From NCBI GenBank assembly GCA_036389375.1, contig DASVQA010000186.1, forward strand, positions 1-16,652: 16,652 bases of DNA, given 5' to 3'. The DNA comes from QHXQ01 sp036389375. Its GTDB lineage: Bacteria; Acidobacteriota; Blastocatellia; Pyrinomonadales; Pyrinomonadaceae. The translations under genes and the position numbers were made by a program. Of this stretch, positions 5,547-13,113 are shown piece after piece (positions within the stretch are counted from its first letter, which is position 1; each line of letters opens with the position of its first letter). The notes below the pieces were generated by a model, which ran no database searches, was not told the DNA's origin, and saw nothing but the letters and a program-made list of their open reading frames with translations.

Positions 5547-6503
5547 TTACTTACTACTCGTCACTGTATTTTGCGCCGCGCCCCGGACGAACGCTTCGAT
5601 GTTGGCAATGAGTTGATCGGCAAGCGTCTGCATCGCTTGTTGACTGGCCCATGCGATATGCGGCGTGACGATCAGGTTGGGCAGATCGGCATCGAGCAGC
5701 ACGTTGCCGGCGCGCGGCGGTTCGTGGCTCAACACGTCAATGCCCGCGCCCGCGATCTCGCCCGCCCGCAAAGCCGCGACCAGCGCAGCTTCATCCACCA
5801 GCCCGCCACGCCCGCAGTTAATCAACAGCGCTGTAGGTTTCATCTGCTGCAACTCGTGTGCGCCGATGAGGTGGCGCGTCGCGTCGTTGAGCGGCGCGTG
5901 CAGCGTGACAACATCGCTGGTCTTGATAACTTCCGCGAACGGCGTGCGCCCCGCGCGCACTACCTGCGCCTCCTTGTGTTCGGCCGCCATCACGTTCATG
6001 CCGATGGCGCGGGCGAGCCGCGCGACCGCCTGCCCCAGCGTGCCGTAGCCGACGACGCCGAGCGTCGTGCCGTGCAGATCGCCAACCGGGCGCGTGTGCA
6101 GGCAGAACTGCGGCGCTTGCTGCCACAGCCCGGCCCGCACGTCCGCGCGATAGCCCGGCAGATTGCGCCTGAGCGCCAGCATTAACAGCAAGACGTGTTC
6201 GGGCAGCGTCGTCACGGCATAGCCGCGCACGTTTGTCACGACGACCCCGCGCCGTTCGCACGCGGCGAGATCGATCTTATCTACGCCCGTCGCCGCGACC
6301 GCGATCAACTTCAACTCCGGCAACTCGGCCAATTCCGCCGCGCCCAGCGCCAGCTTATTTATGATTGCGATGGTCGCGCCGCGCAGCCGCGCGCAGACAT
6401 CTTCGGCCCGCGTCGCTTCATACTCACGCCACTCGTGCGCAAAGTGCGGTCGCCGTATGTCAGCGACCAGCGTGCCGCGTTCGAGAAAGACGATCCGCTC
6501 CAT
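5547..6503 (-). CDS. D-2-hydroxyacid dehydrogenase (glycerate dehydrogenase/hydroxypyruvate reductase-like)
   Basis: A 318-residue NAD(P)-dependent enzyme, normal length for the family. The substrate domain contains the typical KLIAVAATGVDKIDLAACERRG and NVRGYAVTTLPEHVLLLMLA. The Rossmann motif is VGYGTLG at 151-157, with Glu175 at the end of the next strand, as in NAD-preferring members. Catalytic residues are visible: Arg232 in NCGRGG, Glu261 in HEPP and His282 in TPHIAW. The family interconverts 2-oxo acids and D-2-hydroxy acids. The overall pattern is closest to glycerate dehydrogenase/hydroxypyruvate reductase, but the precise substrate cannot be read from sequence. It is the last gene of a minus-strand run with the membrane protein and the AraC regulator, 53 bases after the former. 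No clear Shine-Dalgarno precedes the ATG. Confidence 0.9.
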   Translation of the reverse strand: MERIVFLERGTLVADIRRPHFAHEWREYEATRAEDVCARLRGATIAIINKLALGAAELAELPELKLIAVAATGVDKIDLAACERRGVVVTNVRGYAVTTLPEHVLLLMLALRRNLPGYRADVRAGLWQQAPQFCLHTRPVGDLHGTTLGVVGYGTLGQAVARLARAIGMNVMAAEHKEAQVVRAGRTPFAEVIKTSDVVTLHAPLNDATRHLIGAHELQQMKPTALLINCGRGGLVDEAALVAALRAGEIAGAGIDVLSHEPPRAGNVLLDADLPNLIVTPHIAWASQQAMQTLADQLIANIEAFVRGAAQNTVTSSK

Positions 6504-6556
6504 AGCAGCGAGGGCAGGAAGGGGTAAAGCAGCTAAGCCCCTGTCTTAGTCATGCT

Positions 6557-6982
6557 TCAGCCGGACATAAACTGCGTCGTGATGAAGCCCCAGAGAATGA
6601 TGCCCATGCCGCCGACCTCGCCGGCGATGAGCAGGTACATGAACCACGTCGTCGTGAAATTGCGCGCGCTGAACATGTTCTCCGTATCGTCCTTGAAGCC
6701 GTGCATGGCATAGCCGGTAATCGTCAGGGCAAAGAACAGCAGCGGCACGAGCGCGGCGAAGAGTTGCACGGCCGGCGCGTAAGGACTGTATTCGAGCAGC
6801 CGAGCGATGACGAGCGCGGCGAAGCTATAGAAAAACGACGCGCGGTGCGCAATGTCTATGTAGACGGGCGCGCGATGCACGGGACTCGCCATGATGCGCC
6901 GGTACTTGACGATTCCCAGCAGCATCCCCGTCAACAAAAAGACGCCCGCCGCAGCCAGACTGAGTTTGCCAGCAAGATTCAT
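6557..6982 (-). CDS. Four-helix integral membrane protein, function unknown
   Basis: A 141-residue protein from the ATG complement at 6980-6982, with a strong GGAGG nine bases upstream. Four hydrophobic segments are visible at about residues 7-25, 50-65, 70-92 and 112-135. A hydrophilic segment after the first helix contains YRRIMASPVHRAPVYIDIAHRASF, with two histidines. A loop HGFKDDTENMFSARN separates the third and fourth helices. There is no clear signal peptide beyond the first helix and no motif I recognise. Small four-helix proteins of this layout occur in several unrelated families, including hydroxylaminobenzene mutase-like and DoxX-like ones; I cannot place it in either. Its position between regulator and dehydrogenase suggests a role in the same locus. 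Confidence 0.75.
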   Translation of the reverse strand: MNLAGKLSLAAAGVFLLTGMLLGIVKYRRIMASPVHRAPVYIDIAHRASFFYSFAALVIARLLEYSPYAPAVQLFAALVPLLFFALTITGYAMHGFKDDTENMFSARNFTTTWFMYLLIAGEVGGMGIILWGFITTQFMSG

Positions 6983-7044
6983 GACCTGAAGCCTCCGGTC
7001 AACTCTCTAACACACACGGCGGCGCACGGGCTTGAACGAACTGG

Positions 7045-7908
7045 CTATTCCGTCAAACGGAAGAACCGGCTATGCCTCGTCAGCGCCGACGGCGCAAGCC
7101 CCACCGTGCGCCGGAACGTGCGGCTGAGGTGCGCCGAGTCGGCAAACCCGGCCGCGTGCGCGGCGTGCGTCAGCGAACCGGGCGCGTTCATCTGACGCAA
7201 AGCGCGCCGCAGTCTGAGTTGCAAGAGGTATTGCCGCACGGGCAGACCAACCTGCGCGCTGAACAGGTGCGCGAGCCGGCCGGGCGACAGGGCAACGGCG
7301 GCGGCGAGTTCGGCGGCGTGTGGCTGCTCGGCCGGGGCGGCGTCGAAGCCGGCCAGCGTCTCGGCAACGCGCGCGTCGAGCCTGAGTCGCGCGGTGGCGG
7401 CCGGGAGCAGGGCGTCGATGAGTTCGGCGCAGAGTTCGGTCGCCTCTGCTTCGGTGCAGCCGTGTTGCAGGTAGCGGCGCAGGTGCGGTGTGAAGCGCGC
7501 GAGCAGGCGCGGCGCAACGGGCTGCACACGTCGCCCCGCGTAGCTGAGGCGCTCGCCCGCGATCAACTCCGGCGAGAAGTAGAGTAGGGCGAGTTGTGCG
7601 CCGCGCCCGTCGAGTTGATGCGGCTCGTCGGACGGGATGAGCGCCGCCGCGCACGTCTGCCACCGGGACGTGCCCGCCAGCCGCAGGCGGAATTGTCCGT
7701 GCAACGCCAGACAGACTTTCACGTCGTGCGAAGCGTGCAGGCTCGTATCGCCCGCCGCGCCGAGGTAGAGGCTGCGCTGCTGCCAGAGAAAGACCGCGCC
7801 GCGCCACGCGTCAGACGCAGCCGCGCCAGCCGCGCGCGGTCTGCACGCCTGCACTTGTGGCGCTGGGCCATGCGCGCCTGCTTTGGCCCGGCTGTACGTT
7901 GAAGACAT
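7045..7908 (-). CDS. AraC-family transcriptional regulator
   Basis: A 287-residue protein from the ATG complement at 7906-7908, with GGAG five bases upstream. The C-terminal domain (about 190-278) is an AraC-type double helix-turn-helix: first helix pair in LAAAVALSPGRLAHLFSAQV, linker helix in QYLLQLRLRRALRQM, second in LTHAAHAAGFADSAHLSRTF, closing with FRRTVGLAPSAL. The N-terminal part (about 36-118) has the beta-rich, His-containing pattern of a cupin-type sensing domain (SLHASHDVKVCLALHG, LIPSDEPHQLDG, ALLYFSPELI). The first 30 residues look disordered. The gene is divergent from the dicarboxylate transporter (241-base gap) and heads the run with the membrane protein and dehydrogenase, so control of both directions in response to an organic acid is plausible. 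The ligand is unknown. Confidence 0.88.
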   Translation of the reverse strand: MSSTYSRAKAGAHGPAPQVQACRPRAAGAAASDAWRGAVFLWQQRSLYLGAAGDTSLHASHDVKVCLALHGQFRLRLAGTSRWQTCAAALIPSDEPHQLDGRGAQLALLYFSPELIAGERLSYAGRRVQPVAPRLLARFTPHLRRYLQHGCTEAEATELCAELIDALLPAATARLRLDARVAETLAGFDAAPAEQPHAAELAAAVALSPGRLAHLFSAQVGLPVRQYLLQLRLRRALRQMNAPGSLTHAAHAAGFADSAHLSRTFRRTVGLAPSALTRHSRFFRLTE

Positions 7909-8149
7909 TATCGCTCCGAAACCTGTCAGCCGTGCGCTCGCGCCCGGTACGTCCGGTCGGCGCGTGCGCCAACAAACTTACGCGGCCCGCATTCTACGCT
8001 CACGACTGCGCGCGGCGTCAAACTTTTGCCGGTGCGCTGGCCCGGTCAACGTTCAACGGCGCGCTGTCTTGAGTCGGCGCGCACACAGGTGTTAGCATCC
8101 GCTCGCTCCAACACTTCAAACACCAGCCGCGCCACTTAACGAGCACACA
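7909..8149. other. Divergent regulatory gap between AraC gene and transporter
   Basis: A 241-base non-coding stretch with the 5' ends of two divergent genes at either side, the usual site for AraC-type operators. It contains a short palindrome GGCGC-GT-GCGCC (7959-7970), which could be chance in GC-rich DNA, and the promoter candidate at 8069-8098. I see no gene. Confidence 0.5.
8069..8098 (+). promoter_or_regulatory. Possible promoter for the dicarboxylate transporter
   Basis: TTGAGT at 8069-8074 and TAGCAT at 8093-8098, separated by 18 bases, lie about 50 bases before the transporter ATG. Eight of twelve positions fit the sigma-70 consensus. Found by eye only. Confidence 0.35.
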
Positions 8150-9652
8150 ATGAGCGACGCCAGCCGGCCGCAGCCTGAACCGCCATCGGATGACGGCGTC
8201 GTGACGCGCCGCCACCGGCGCGTCCGCCTGCTCAGGTGGGCGGCCGTCTTAGCCGCCGCGCTCGTCGTGCTCGCTCTGCCGCAGCCTGAAGGGATCACGC
8301 CGCAGTCTTGGCGGCTGCTGGCGATCTTCGTGGCAACGATTGTCGGTTCAATCGCGCGCCCTGTGCCGGGCGGTGCGGTCGTGCTGCTCGGCGTGATCGC
8401 GGTGGCGCTGACAGGCGCGCTCCCCGTAGATCAAGCCTTGCGCGGTTACGCCGATCCAATCGTGTGGCTCGTGCTTGCGGCGTTCTTCATCTCGCGCGGC
8501 ATGATTAAGACCGGCTTAGGCCGGCGCATCGCGCTACTTTTTATCCGCGCCATCGGCCGGCGCTCGCTCACGCTCGGCTACGCGCTCGTCGGCACGGACA
8601 TGCTGCTCGCCGCCGTCATTCCGTCGAACGGCGCGCGCGCCGGCGGCATCATCTTCCCCATCGCCAAGTCCATCTCCGAGACTTACGACTCACGACCGGG
8701 CGCGACCGCCGAACGCCTCGGCGCGTTCCTGATGACGCTCCTTTATCAGTGCGACGTGATCATCTGCGCGATCTTTCTGACGGGGCAGGCGTCGAACGCG
8801 CTGATCGCAAAGTTTGCCAAGCAGGTGACGGGGCTTGACCTAACTTACGGACGCTGGCTGCTCGGCGCAATCGTGCCCGGCCTCGTCTCGCTCGCCGTCG
8901 TGCCGCCGCTCCTCTACCGCCTCTACCCGCCGGAGATCAGACACACGCCGGCCGCCGCCGAGTTTGCCGCCGCCGAACTCCAACGCATGGGCGCGGCCTC
9001 GCGGCAGGAAAAGATCATGCTGGGCGTCTTTGTGCTCATCGCGCTGTTGTGGATGGCCCCGGCGCTGCCCGCCGTGAGCTTCGCGCCGGTCGCTTATCTC
9101 AGGCAGATCAACTACGCGGTGGTGGCGCTGGTCGGCGTCGCCGTGTTGCTGCTGACGGGCGTGCTGGACTGGGCGGACGCGCTCGCAGAGCGCAGCGCGT
9201 GGGACGTGTTCATCTGGTACGGCGGCCTCGTCCGCATGGCCGAAGCCTTAGGCGAGACAGGCCTGACCAAACGCTTTGCGGAAGCGGCGGCAAACTTCGC
9301 CACGGGCTGGCACTGGTGGGCCGCGCTCGGCTTGCTCCTGCTCGTCTACTTCTACGCGCACTACGCCTTCGCCAGCATCACCGCGCACGTCACCGCCATG
9401 TACACGCCCTTCCTCGTCGTCACGCTGGCGGCCGGTGCGCCCGCATGGCTCGCCGTCCTCGCGCTCGCCTACTTCTCCAACCTCGACGCCTCGCTCACGC
9501 ACTACGGCACGACGCCCGGCCCCATCTACTTCGGCGCAGGCTACGTCAAACAACACACATGGTGGCGGCTCGGCCTCATCGTCTCCGTGCCGAACATACT
9601 GATCTGGACGGCGTTCGGTCTCGCCTGGTGGAAGTTGTTAGGTTGGTGGTAA
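8150..9652 (+). CDS. DASS-family (CitT/SODiT1-like) dicarboxylate transporter
   Basis: A 500-residue polytopic inner-membrane protein of the divalent anion:sodium symporter (DASS, SLC13) family, of the 2-oxoglutarate/malate translocator (SODiT1)/CitT/YflS branch. After a hydrophilic, basic first 27 residues come about a dozen hydrophobic segments. Branch-typical stretches are IPSNGARAGGIIFPIAKS (157-174), YADPIVWLVLAAFFISRG, YFYAHYAFASITAHVTAMYTPF (399-420) and FSNLDASLTHYGTTPGPIYF (442-461). The first substrate motif usually reads Ser-Asn-Thr; here it reads Ser159-Asn160-Gly161. The expected role is uptake or exchange of di- or tricarboxylates such as malate, 2-oxoglutarate, succinate or citrate. 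The divergent AraC gene and the nearby 2-hydroxyacid dehydrogenase fit organic-acid use. The start ATG has only a weak ribosome-binding site. Confidence 0.9.
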   Translation: MSDASRPQPEPPSDDGVVTRRHRRVRLLRWAAVLAAALVVLALPQPEGITPQSWRLLAIFVATIVGSIARPVPGGAVVLLGVIAVALTGALPVDQALRGYADPIVWLVLAAFFISRGMIKTGLGRRIALLFIRAIGRRSLTLGYALVGTDMLLAAVIPSNGARAGGIIFPIAKSISETYDSRPGATAERLGAFLMTLLYQCDVIICAIFLTGQASNALIAKFAKQVTGLDLTYGRWLLGAIVPGLVSLAVVPPLLYRLYPPEIRHTPAAAEFAAAELQRMGAASRQEKIMLGVFVLIALLWMAPALPAVSFAPVAYLRQINYAVVALVGVAVLLLTGVLDWADALAERSAWDVFIWYGGLVRMAEALGETGLTKRFAEAAANFATGWHWWAALGLLLLVYFYAHYAFASITAHVTAMYTPFLVVTLAAGAPAWLAVLALAYFSNLDASLTHYGTTPGPIYFGAGYVKQHTWWRLGLIVSVPNILIWTAFGLAWWKLLGWW

Positions 9653-9666
9653 GACGCGGCGGTTTG

Positions 9667-10005
9667 TTAGCTCGCGCTGATTTCGACAAGCTGCTCGCCA
9701 GCTTGCAGTAGCTCAAGGGCTTTAGGCAGAGTGTTCGTGAGGATTTCCTTGAGCCGTGCGTTTGGAGTGTTGCCACACGTGACCCAAATTACTTGCGGCG
9801 GCGGCCCGAACTTGTCCAGCAATAACACGAAATCACTATCCTTCGTCATGACAATGGCATTTGCCCGGCGCGCCGCTTGGAATATGTCCTGATCCTTAGC
9901 ATCACGCAGACGCAAATCTCGAACAGCTGTAGCCTTCACAGAAAAGTCGGTGCTCCGCCAAGCTGCCATCGCGGGCGACATTTGCGCGTCAATCCAGATA
10001 GTCAT
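9667..10005 (-). CDS. DUF5615 PIN-like toxin-type protein
   Basis: A 112-residue protein matching the DUF5615 (Mut7-C/PIN-like) family: opening IWIDAQMSPAMAAW, central RDLRLRDAKDQDIFQAAR, and AIVMTKDSDFVLLLDKFGPPPQVIWVTCGN. Conserved acidic residues expected for a PIN-type metal-dependent RNase site are present (Asp6, Asp38, Asp56 and Asp58). The ATG overlaps the stop of the upstream DUF433 gene by four bases (ATGA), so the two are translationally coupled. DUF433-DUF5615 pairs are widespread and are generally predicted to be type II toxin-antitoxin modules, the DUF5615 partner being the putative RNase toxin. Activity in this case is inferred, not shown. Confidence 0.82.
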   Translation of the reverse strand: MTIWIDAQMSPAMAAWRSTDFSVKATAVRDLRLRDAKDQDIFQAARRANAIVMTKDSDFVLLLDKFGPPPQVIWVTCGNTPNARLKEILTNTLPKALELLQAGEQLVEISAS

Positions 10006-10226
10006 GCAGCCAGCACTGGATGGTCTAGCTTACGCGCAGCATATTGCAGGGCCGCTTGTAAATCTTCTGTTTCGAGATCGGGTAACTCGGCAAGGATTTG
10101 CTCGGCCGTCAATCCGGCGGCAAAGAGATCGAGCACATCAGCCACACGGATGCGCATCCCGCGCAGACAGGGCCGCCCACCGCATTGCTCAGGGTCGCTC
10201 GTGATTCTATCCATGAGTTTTGACAT
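10002..10226 (-). CDS. DUF433 antitoxin-type protein
   Basis: A 74-residue DUF433 protein with the family signature MDRITSDPEQCGGRPCLRGMRIRVADVLDLF, then AAGLTAEQILAELPDLETEDLQAALQYAARK, a small winged-helix/HTH-like fold. Starts are possible at 10250, 10226 and 10214. None has a clear Shine-Dalgarno; 10226 gives the length and N-terminus (MSKLMDRI) usual for the family. It overlaps the DUF5615 gene by four bases and is the presumed antitoxin and autorepressor. It begins only 24 to 48 bases after the stop of the response-regulator gene on the same strand, so it may be read from that transcript as well as from its own promoter. Confidence 0.8.
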   Translation of the reverse strand: MSKLMDRITSDPEQCGGRPCLRGMRIRVADVLDLFAAGLTAEQILAELPDLETEDLQAALQYAARKLDHPVLAA

Positions 10227-10274
10227 AGCGCTTAGACTAACAGTCAGCATTCTTGCAGCAAGGACAGCCGACGT

Positions 10275-11678
10275 TCAAGAGCGTAGCTGTATGTTGTAGG
10301 TTTTGATCTTGGAGTTGAGTGTGGTTGCGTTCATGCCTAACAGACGGGCGGCGCGGGATTGATGCCCGCCGGTCTGCTCGAGCGCGCGGCGGATGAGGTC
10401 GATCTCGAAGCGGCGGACTTCGTCGTAGAAGTCTATGCCACGCGCCACATCTATGGCGGCGGCATTGGGGCTGGTGGCTGCGCCGAGGGCGCGTTGCGGG
10501 TCGCAGATTTCGGTCGGCAGACACTGGCGCGTGATCTCGTCGCCGGGCGCGATGACGACGGCGCGTTCGATGACGTTCTCCAATTCGCGCACGTTGCCGG
10601 GCCACGTGTAGGCTTCGAGCAGAGCCAGCGTGTCGGGCGCGAGTTGGTCGGCGACGTGCCGGCCATTCTCTTCGTTGTACTTGCGGATGAAGTGTTGCGC
10701 GAGCGGCAGAATGTCTTCGCGGCGTTCGCGCAGCGGGGGCAGTTCAATCGGCACGACGGCGAGCCGGTAGTAGAGGTCTTCGCGGAACGCACCCTGCCGC
10801 ACGGCCTCTTTCAGATCGATGTTGGTGGCGGCGATGATCCGCACGTCCACGCGGCGCGGGCTGGTGTCGCCGAGCGGCGTGAACTCGCGTTCCTGTATGA
10901 CGCGCAGCAGCCGCGCCTGCGTCTCAGGCGGGATATCGCCGATCTCGTCGAGGAAGATCGAGCCGCCGTCGGCGACTTCAAACATGCCCTTCTTCGCCGC
11001 GATTGCGCCGGTAAACGCGCCGCGCGTGTGGCCGAAGAGTTCAGACTCCAACAAGCCCGAAGGAATGTTTGAAGAGTTGACGGGGATGAAGGTTTTGGCG
11101 GCGCGCGGGCTTTGCTCGTGGATGGCCCGGGCGACGAGTTCTTTGCCCGTACCGGATTCGCCGGTGATGAGGACGGTCGAGCGCGCGGGCGCGACCTGAT
11201 CGACGAGTTGGAAGATGGCCTGCATGCGTTCGCTGCGCCCGACGATCTCGCCGCGTTTGAGCGTGCGGCTCATAGCGCGGCGGAGCGTCTGTCGTTCCTC
11301 GTCTTTGCGCCGTCGCTTGATGCCGGCGGCGACCTGCGCCGTCACCTGCTCGTTCTGAAACGGCTTGCGGATGATGCCGAACGCGCCCCGCTCCCAGGCG
11401 GCGACGGCCGTATCGAACGTCGCATAAGCCGTGATCATCAGGACGACCGCGTCCTCGTCGAGCTTCAACAACTCTTCGAGCGCGCGCAAGCCGCCCATGC
11501 CGGGCATGGACACGTCGAGCAGCACACAGTCGTAAGCGCGTCGCCCGTAAGTTTCCAGTCCCTCTTCGCCGGTCTTGGCGAGGTCAACGCGATAGCCTTC
11601 CGCCGCGAGCAGCGTCTCCAGCACGTCGCGCATGATCTCCTCGTCGTCTACGACGAGCACTGAACCCTTCTTCGCCAT
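10275..11678 (-). CDS. NtrC-family sigma-54-dependent response regulator
   Basis: A 467-residue protein with three intact domains. The receiver domain (about 5-120) has the acidic pair Asp11/Asp12, phosphoacceptor Asp55 in CVLLDVSMPG and Lys105 in RKPF. The AAA+ domain (about 144-385) has Walker A GESGTGKE at 173-180, the sigma-54 contact loop GAFTGA at 220-225, Walker B GGSIFLDEIGD at 238-248 and the WPGNVRELENV signature at 359-369. A Fis-type helix-turn-helix closes the protein (about 436-457, HQSRAARLLGMNATTLNSKI). It should activate sigma-54 promoters after phosphorylation. The histidine kinase upstream on the same strand is the likely partner, with one exported protein gene between them. 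Its targets are not evident; I found no convincing GG-N10-GC sigma-54 promoter in the gaps I checked. Confidence 0.95.
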   Translation of the reverse strand: MAKKGSVLVVDDEEIMRDVLETLLAAEGYRVDLAKTGEEGLETYGRRAYDCVLLDVSMPGMGGLRALEELLKLDEDAVVLMITAYATFDTAVAAWERGAFGIIRKPFQNEQVTAQVAAGIKRRRKDEERQTLRRAMSRTLKRGEIVGRSERMQAIFQLVDQVAPARSTVLITGESGTGKELVARAIHEQSPRAAKTFIPVNSSNIPSGLLESELFGHTRGAFTGAIAAKKGMFEVADGGSIFLDEIGDIPPETQARLLRVIQEREFTPLGDTSPRRVDVRIIAATNIDLKEAVRQGAFREDLYYRLAVVPIELPPLRERREDILPLAQHFIRKYNEENGRHVADQLAPDTLALLEAYTWPGNVRELENVIERAVVIAPGDEITRQCLPTEICDPQRALGAATSPNAAAIDVARGIDFYDEVRRFEIDLIRRALEQTGGHQSRAARLLGMNATTLNSKIKTYNIQLRS

Positions 11679-11886
11679 AAGCCACTTAGATGCGAGTCAG
11701 AGGGAAATGGTAAATGCTAAACGGGCAGAGAGCAAAATAGGAGCGCGGGCTAAATTCACGAGAGCACACGGGCACAAACTGTACCGGCATTGAGCGCCGC
11801 AGTTTGTCCGTTTATTTAGCTCTGCGGCCGCGCCCCGCCCGCCTGTATTTTCGCAGTTAATTATTTCGGGCCGGCGACTCTTGCCT
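11679..11886. other. Intergenic gap with hairpin between response regulator and RskA-like gene
   Basis: A 208-base non-coding gap between two minus-strand genes, partly AT-rich. It contains a hairpin with ACAAACTG (11774-11781) pairing CAGTTTGT (11800-11807), extended inward across a bulge by CGGC/GCCG (11785-11788 and 11796-11799). It may end the transcript of the RskA-like gene, although no T run follows. The gap is large enough to hold a separate promoter for the response regulator; none stands out. Confidence 0.4.
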
Positions 11887-12939
11887 TTAGCGGCGCGCGC
11901 GTCTTTGACCTTGATAGACGCGTTGCGATTTGACGGTGGCGAGTACGCGGCGCAGACCGCGCACGCGCCGGCCACGCTCGGCCGTGACCAGTAGATCAAA
12001 CTGCTTATCGTCCACGCCGCCCGCGCGCGTGTAGGTGTCGGCGCTGTTTAGCCCTCTGCGCGGCAGGCTGCCGAGATAGACGGAGCGCCCGTCGGCCGTC
12101 ATGCCCCAGAGCACGTAACGGCTTGCGCCGAACCGCGCGGGCGGCGGAACGCGCCTGAAGTGCGCGCGCACGTAAGCTGTACCGGCCGCGGCCGCGACCC
12201 GCGCGTAACCACGCGCACGCCCCGCGCGCCGCACGCCCACGAGCGTCAGGTCGCGCGCGTTCGACCCCGCAGCGAGCGCGTTGTCAATGCTCGTGTAGAA
12301 CTCGTCGGCCGCGGCCGTTGCCCCCGGCGCGGCGCGGCGTGCGCGGACGACAGGCGGGAGCGGCGGCGGCGACGTGCGCGGGGCCTCGGCGTTCGTCGGG
12401 CGCGCGGATGCTTCGGTGCGGCGCGCGGCGCTGGCAGCGTTGCGCGGCCGCAGTTCGGGCGCGGGGAAAAAGGCCGTGACTTCGTTGGCGCGTGTGGAGA
12501 AGACGGGCGCGCCGCCGGGATGTTCGGCGCGGGCGCTCTCCTCGGCCGTGACGATCAGGCTGTAGCGTTCGAGCGGCGCGGGATGAGCGAACTCAAGCGC
12601 GGCGTTGCCCCGTGCATCGCGGCGCAACTCGCCGAGCCGCAGGATGCGCCCGCCCGTCGCCCAGGCGAGATAGACGCGCGCCGACGGCGCAAACGTGCGC
12701 GGCGGTGGCAGGTGCGTCGCCGTCAGACGGACGCGGCCGCCGCCCTTCGTCGGCTCGATCTCAAGACGCGCCGTTGCGCCCGATGCGAACGAGCGCAGCC
12801 GCAGCAGCCACGCCTGCTCCGGCGCATTCGCGTCGCCGCCCGCCGCCACGCTCACCGTCAACCAGCACAGCCCGGCGCACATGCCCGTGAGCACAGACCA
12901 GCAAACGCCCCGCCCCAGCAGCCTGCCACCGTGTGTCAT
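11887..12939 (-). CDS. Exported protein with two RskA-like domains
   Basis: A 350-residue protein with a basic N-terminus and hydrophobic stretch (about 11-33) that looks like a signal peptide or anchor. Two related domains follow. Domain 1 (about 68-150) contains LPPPRTFAPSARVYLAWATG, then RLGELRRDARGNAALEF, SLIVTAEES and HPGGAPVFSTR. Domain 2 (about 244-335) contains VPPPARFGASRYVLWGMTADG, then YLGSLPRRG and FDLLVTAERG. The pattern (Y-x-W, GR-x-x-x-LG, V-T-x-E, PGG-x-P) resembles the extracytoplasmic domain of RskA-type anti-sigma factors, but no cytoplasmic anti-sigma domain is present. A Pro/Ala/Arg-rich linker (about 160-210) joins the domains. It lies between the sensor kinase and the response regulator on the same strand. 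Possible roles are a periplasmic or surface accessory to the sensor, or an output protein; neither is shown. Confidence 0.7.
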   Translation of the reverse strand: MTHGGRLLGRGVCWSVLTGMCAGLCWLTVSVAAGGDANAPEQAWLLRLRSFASGATARLEIEPTKGGGRVRLTATHLPPPRTFAPSARVYLAWATGGRILRLGELRRDARGNAALEFAHPAPLERYSLIVTAEESARAEHPGGAPVFSTRANEVTAFFPAPELRPRNAASAARRTEASARPTNAEAPRTSPPPLPPVVRARRAAPGATAAADEFYTSIDNALAAGSNARDLTLVGVRRAGRARGYARVAAAAGTAYVRAHFRRVPPPARFGASRYVLWGMTADGRSVYLGSLPRRGLNSADTYTRAGGVDDKQFDLLVTAERGRRVRGLRRVLATVKSQRVYQGQRRARR

Positions 12940-13113
12940 GCCGTTTCGCCCTGTCGTTGAATTGTTTGAACTTGAACGGCGGAGAGATTAACACCAAGCG
13001 CGGGAAAGAAAAAGCTGACGGAAGCTGAAAGGACTGGCGCAGTTTCGCGCGCGCCGATGGACGGAACGGCCGCGCTGAAGTCTGCGGTGTGCGCGCAAGC
13101 GTGAAGTTATCGG

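Noticed and set aside
6701..7195. A 164-codon plus-strand frame opposite the membrane-protein and AraC genes.
   Set aside because: It lies antisense to two well-supported genes, and its composition is that of a shadow frame.
7070..7807. A 245-codon minus-strand frame inside the AraC gene.
   Set aside because: It is an Arg-rich shadow of the AraC frame, which alone shows the helix-turn-helix motifs.
7959..7970. Palindrome GGCGC-GT-GCGCC in the AraC/transporter gap as an AraC operator.
   Set aside because: Short GC palindromes are frequent by chance here, and AraC proteins usually bind direct repeats.
12160..12960. A 266-codon plus-strand frame opposite the RskA-like gene.
   Set aside because: Arg-rich, low-information translation antisense to a gene with a signal peptide and domain repeats.
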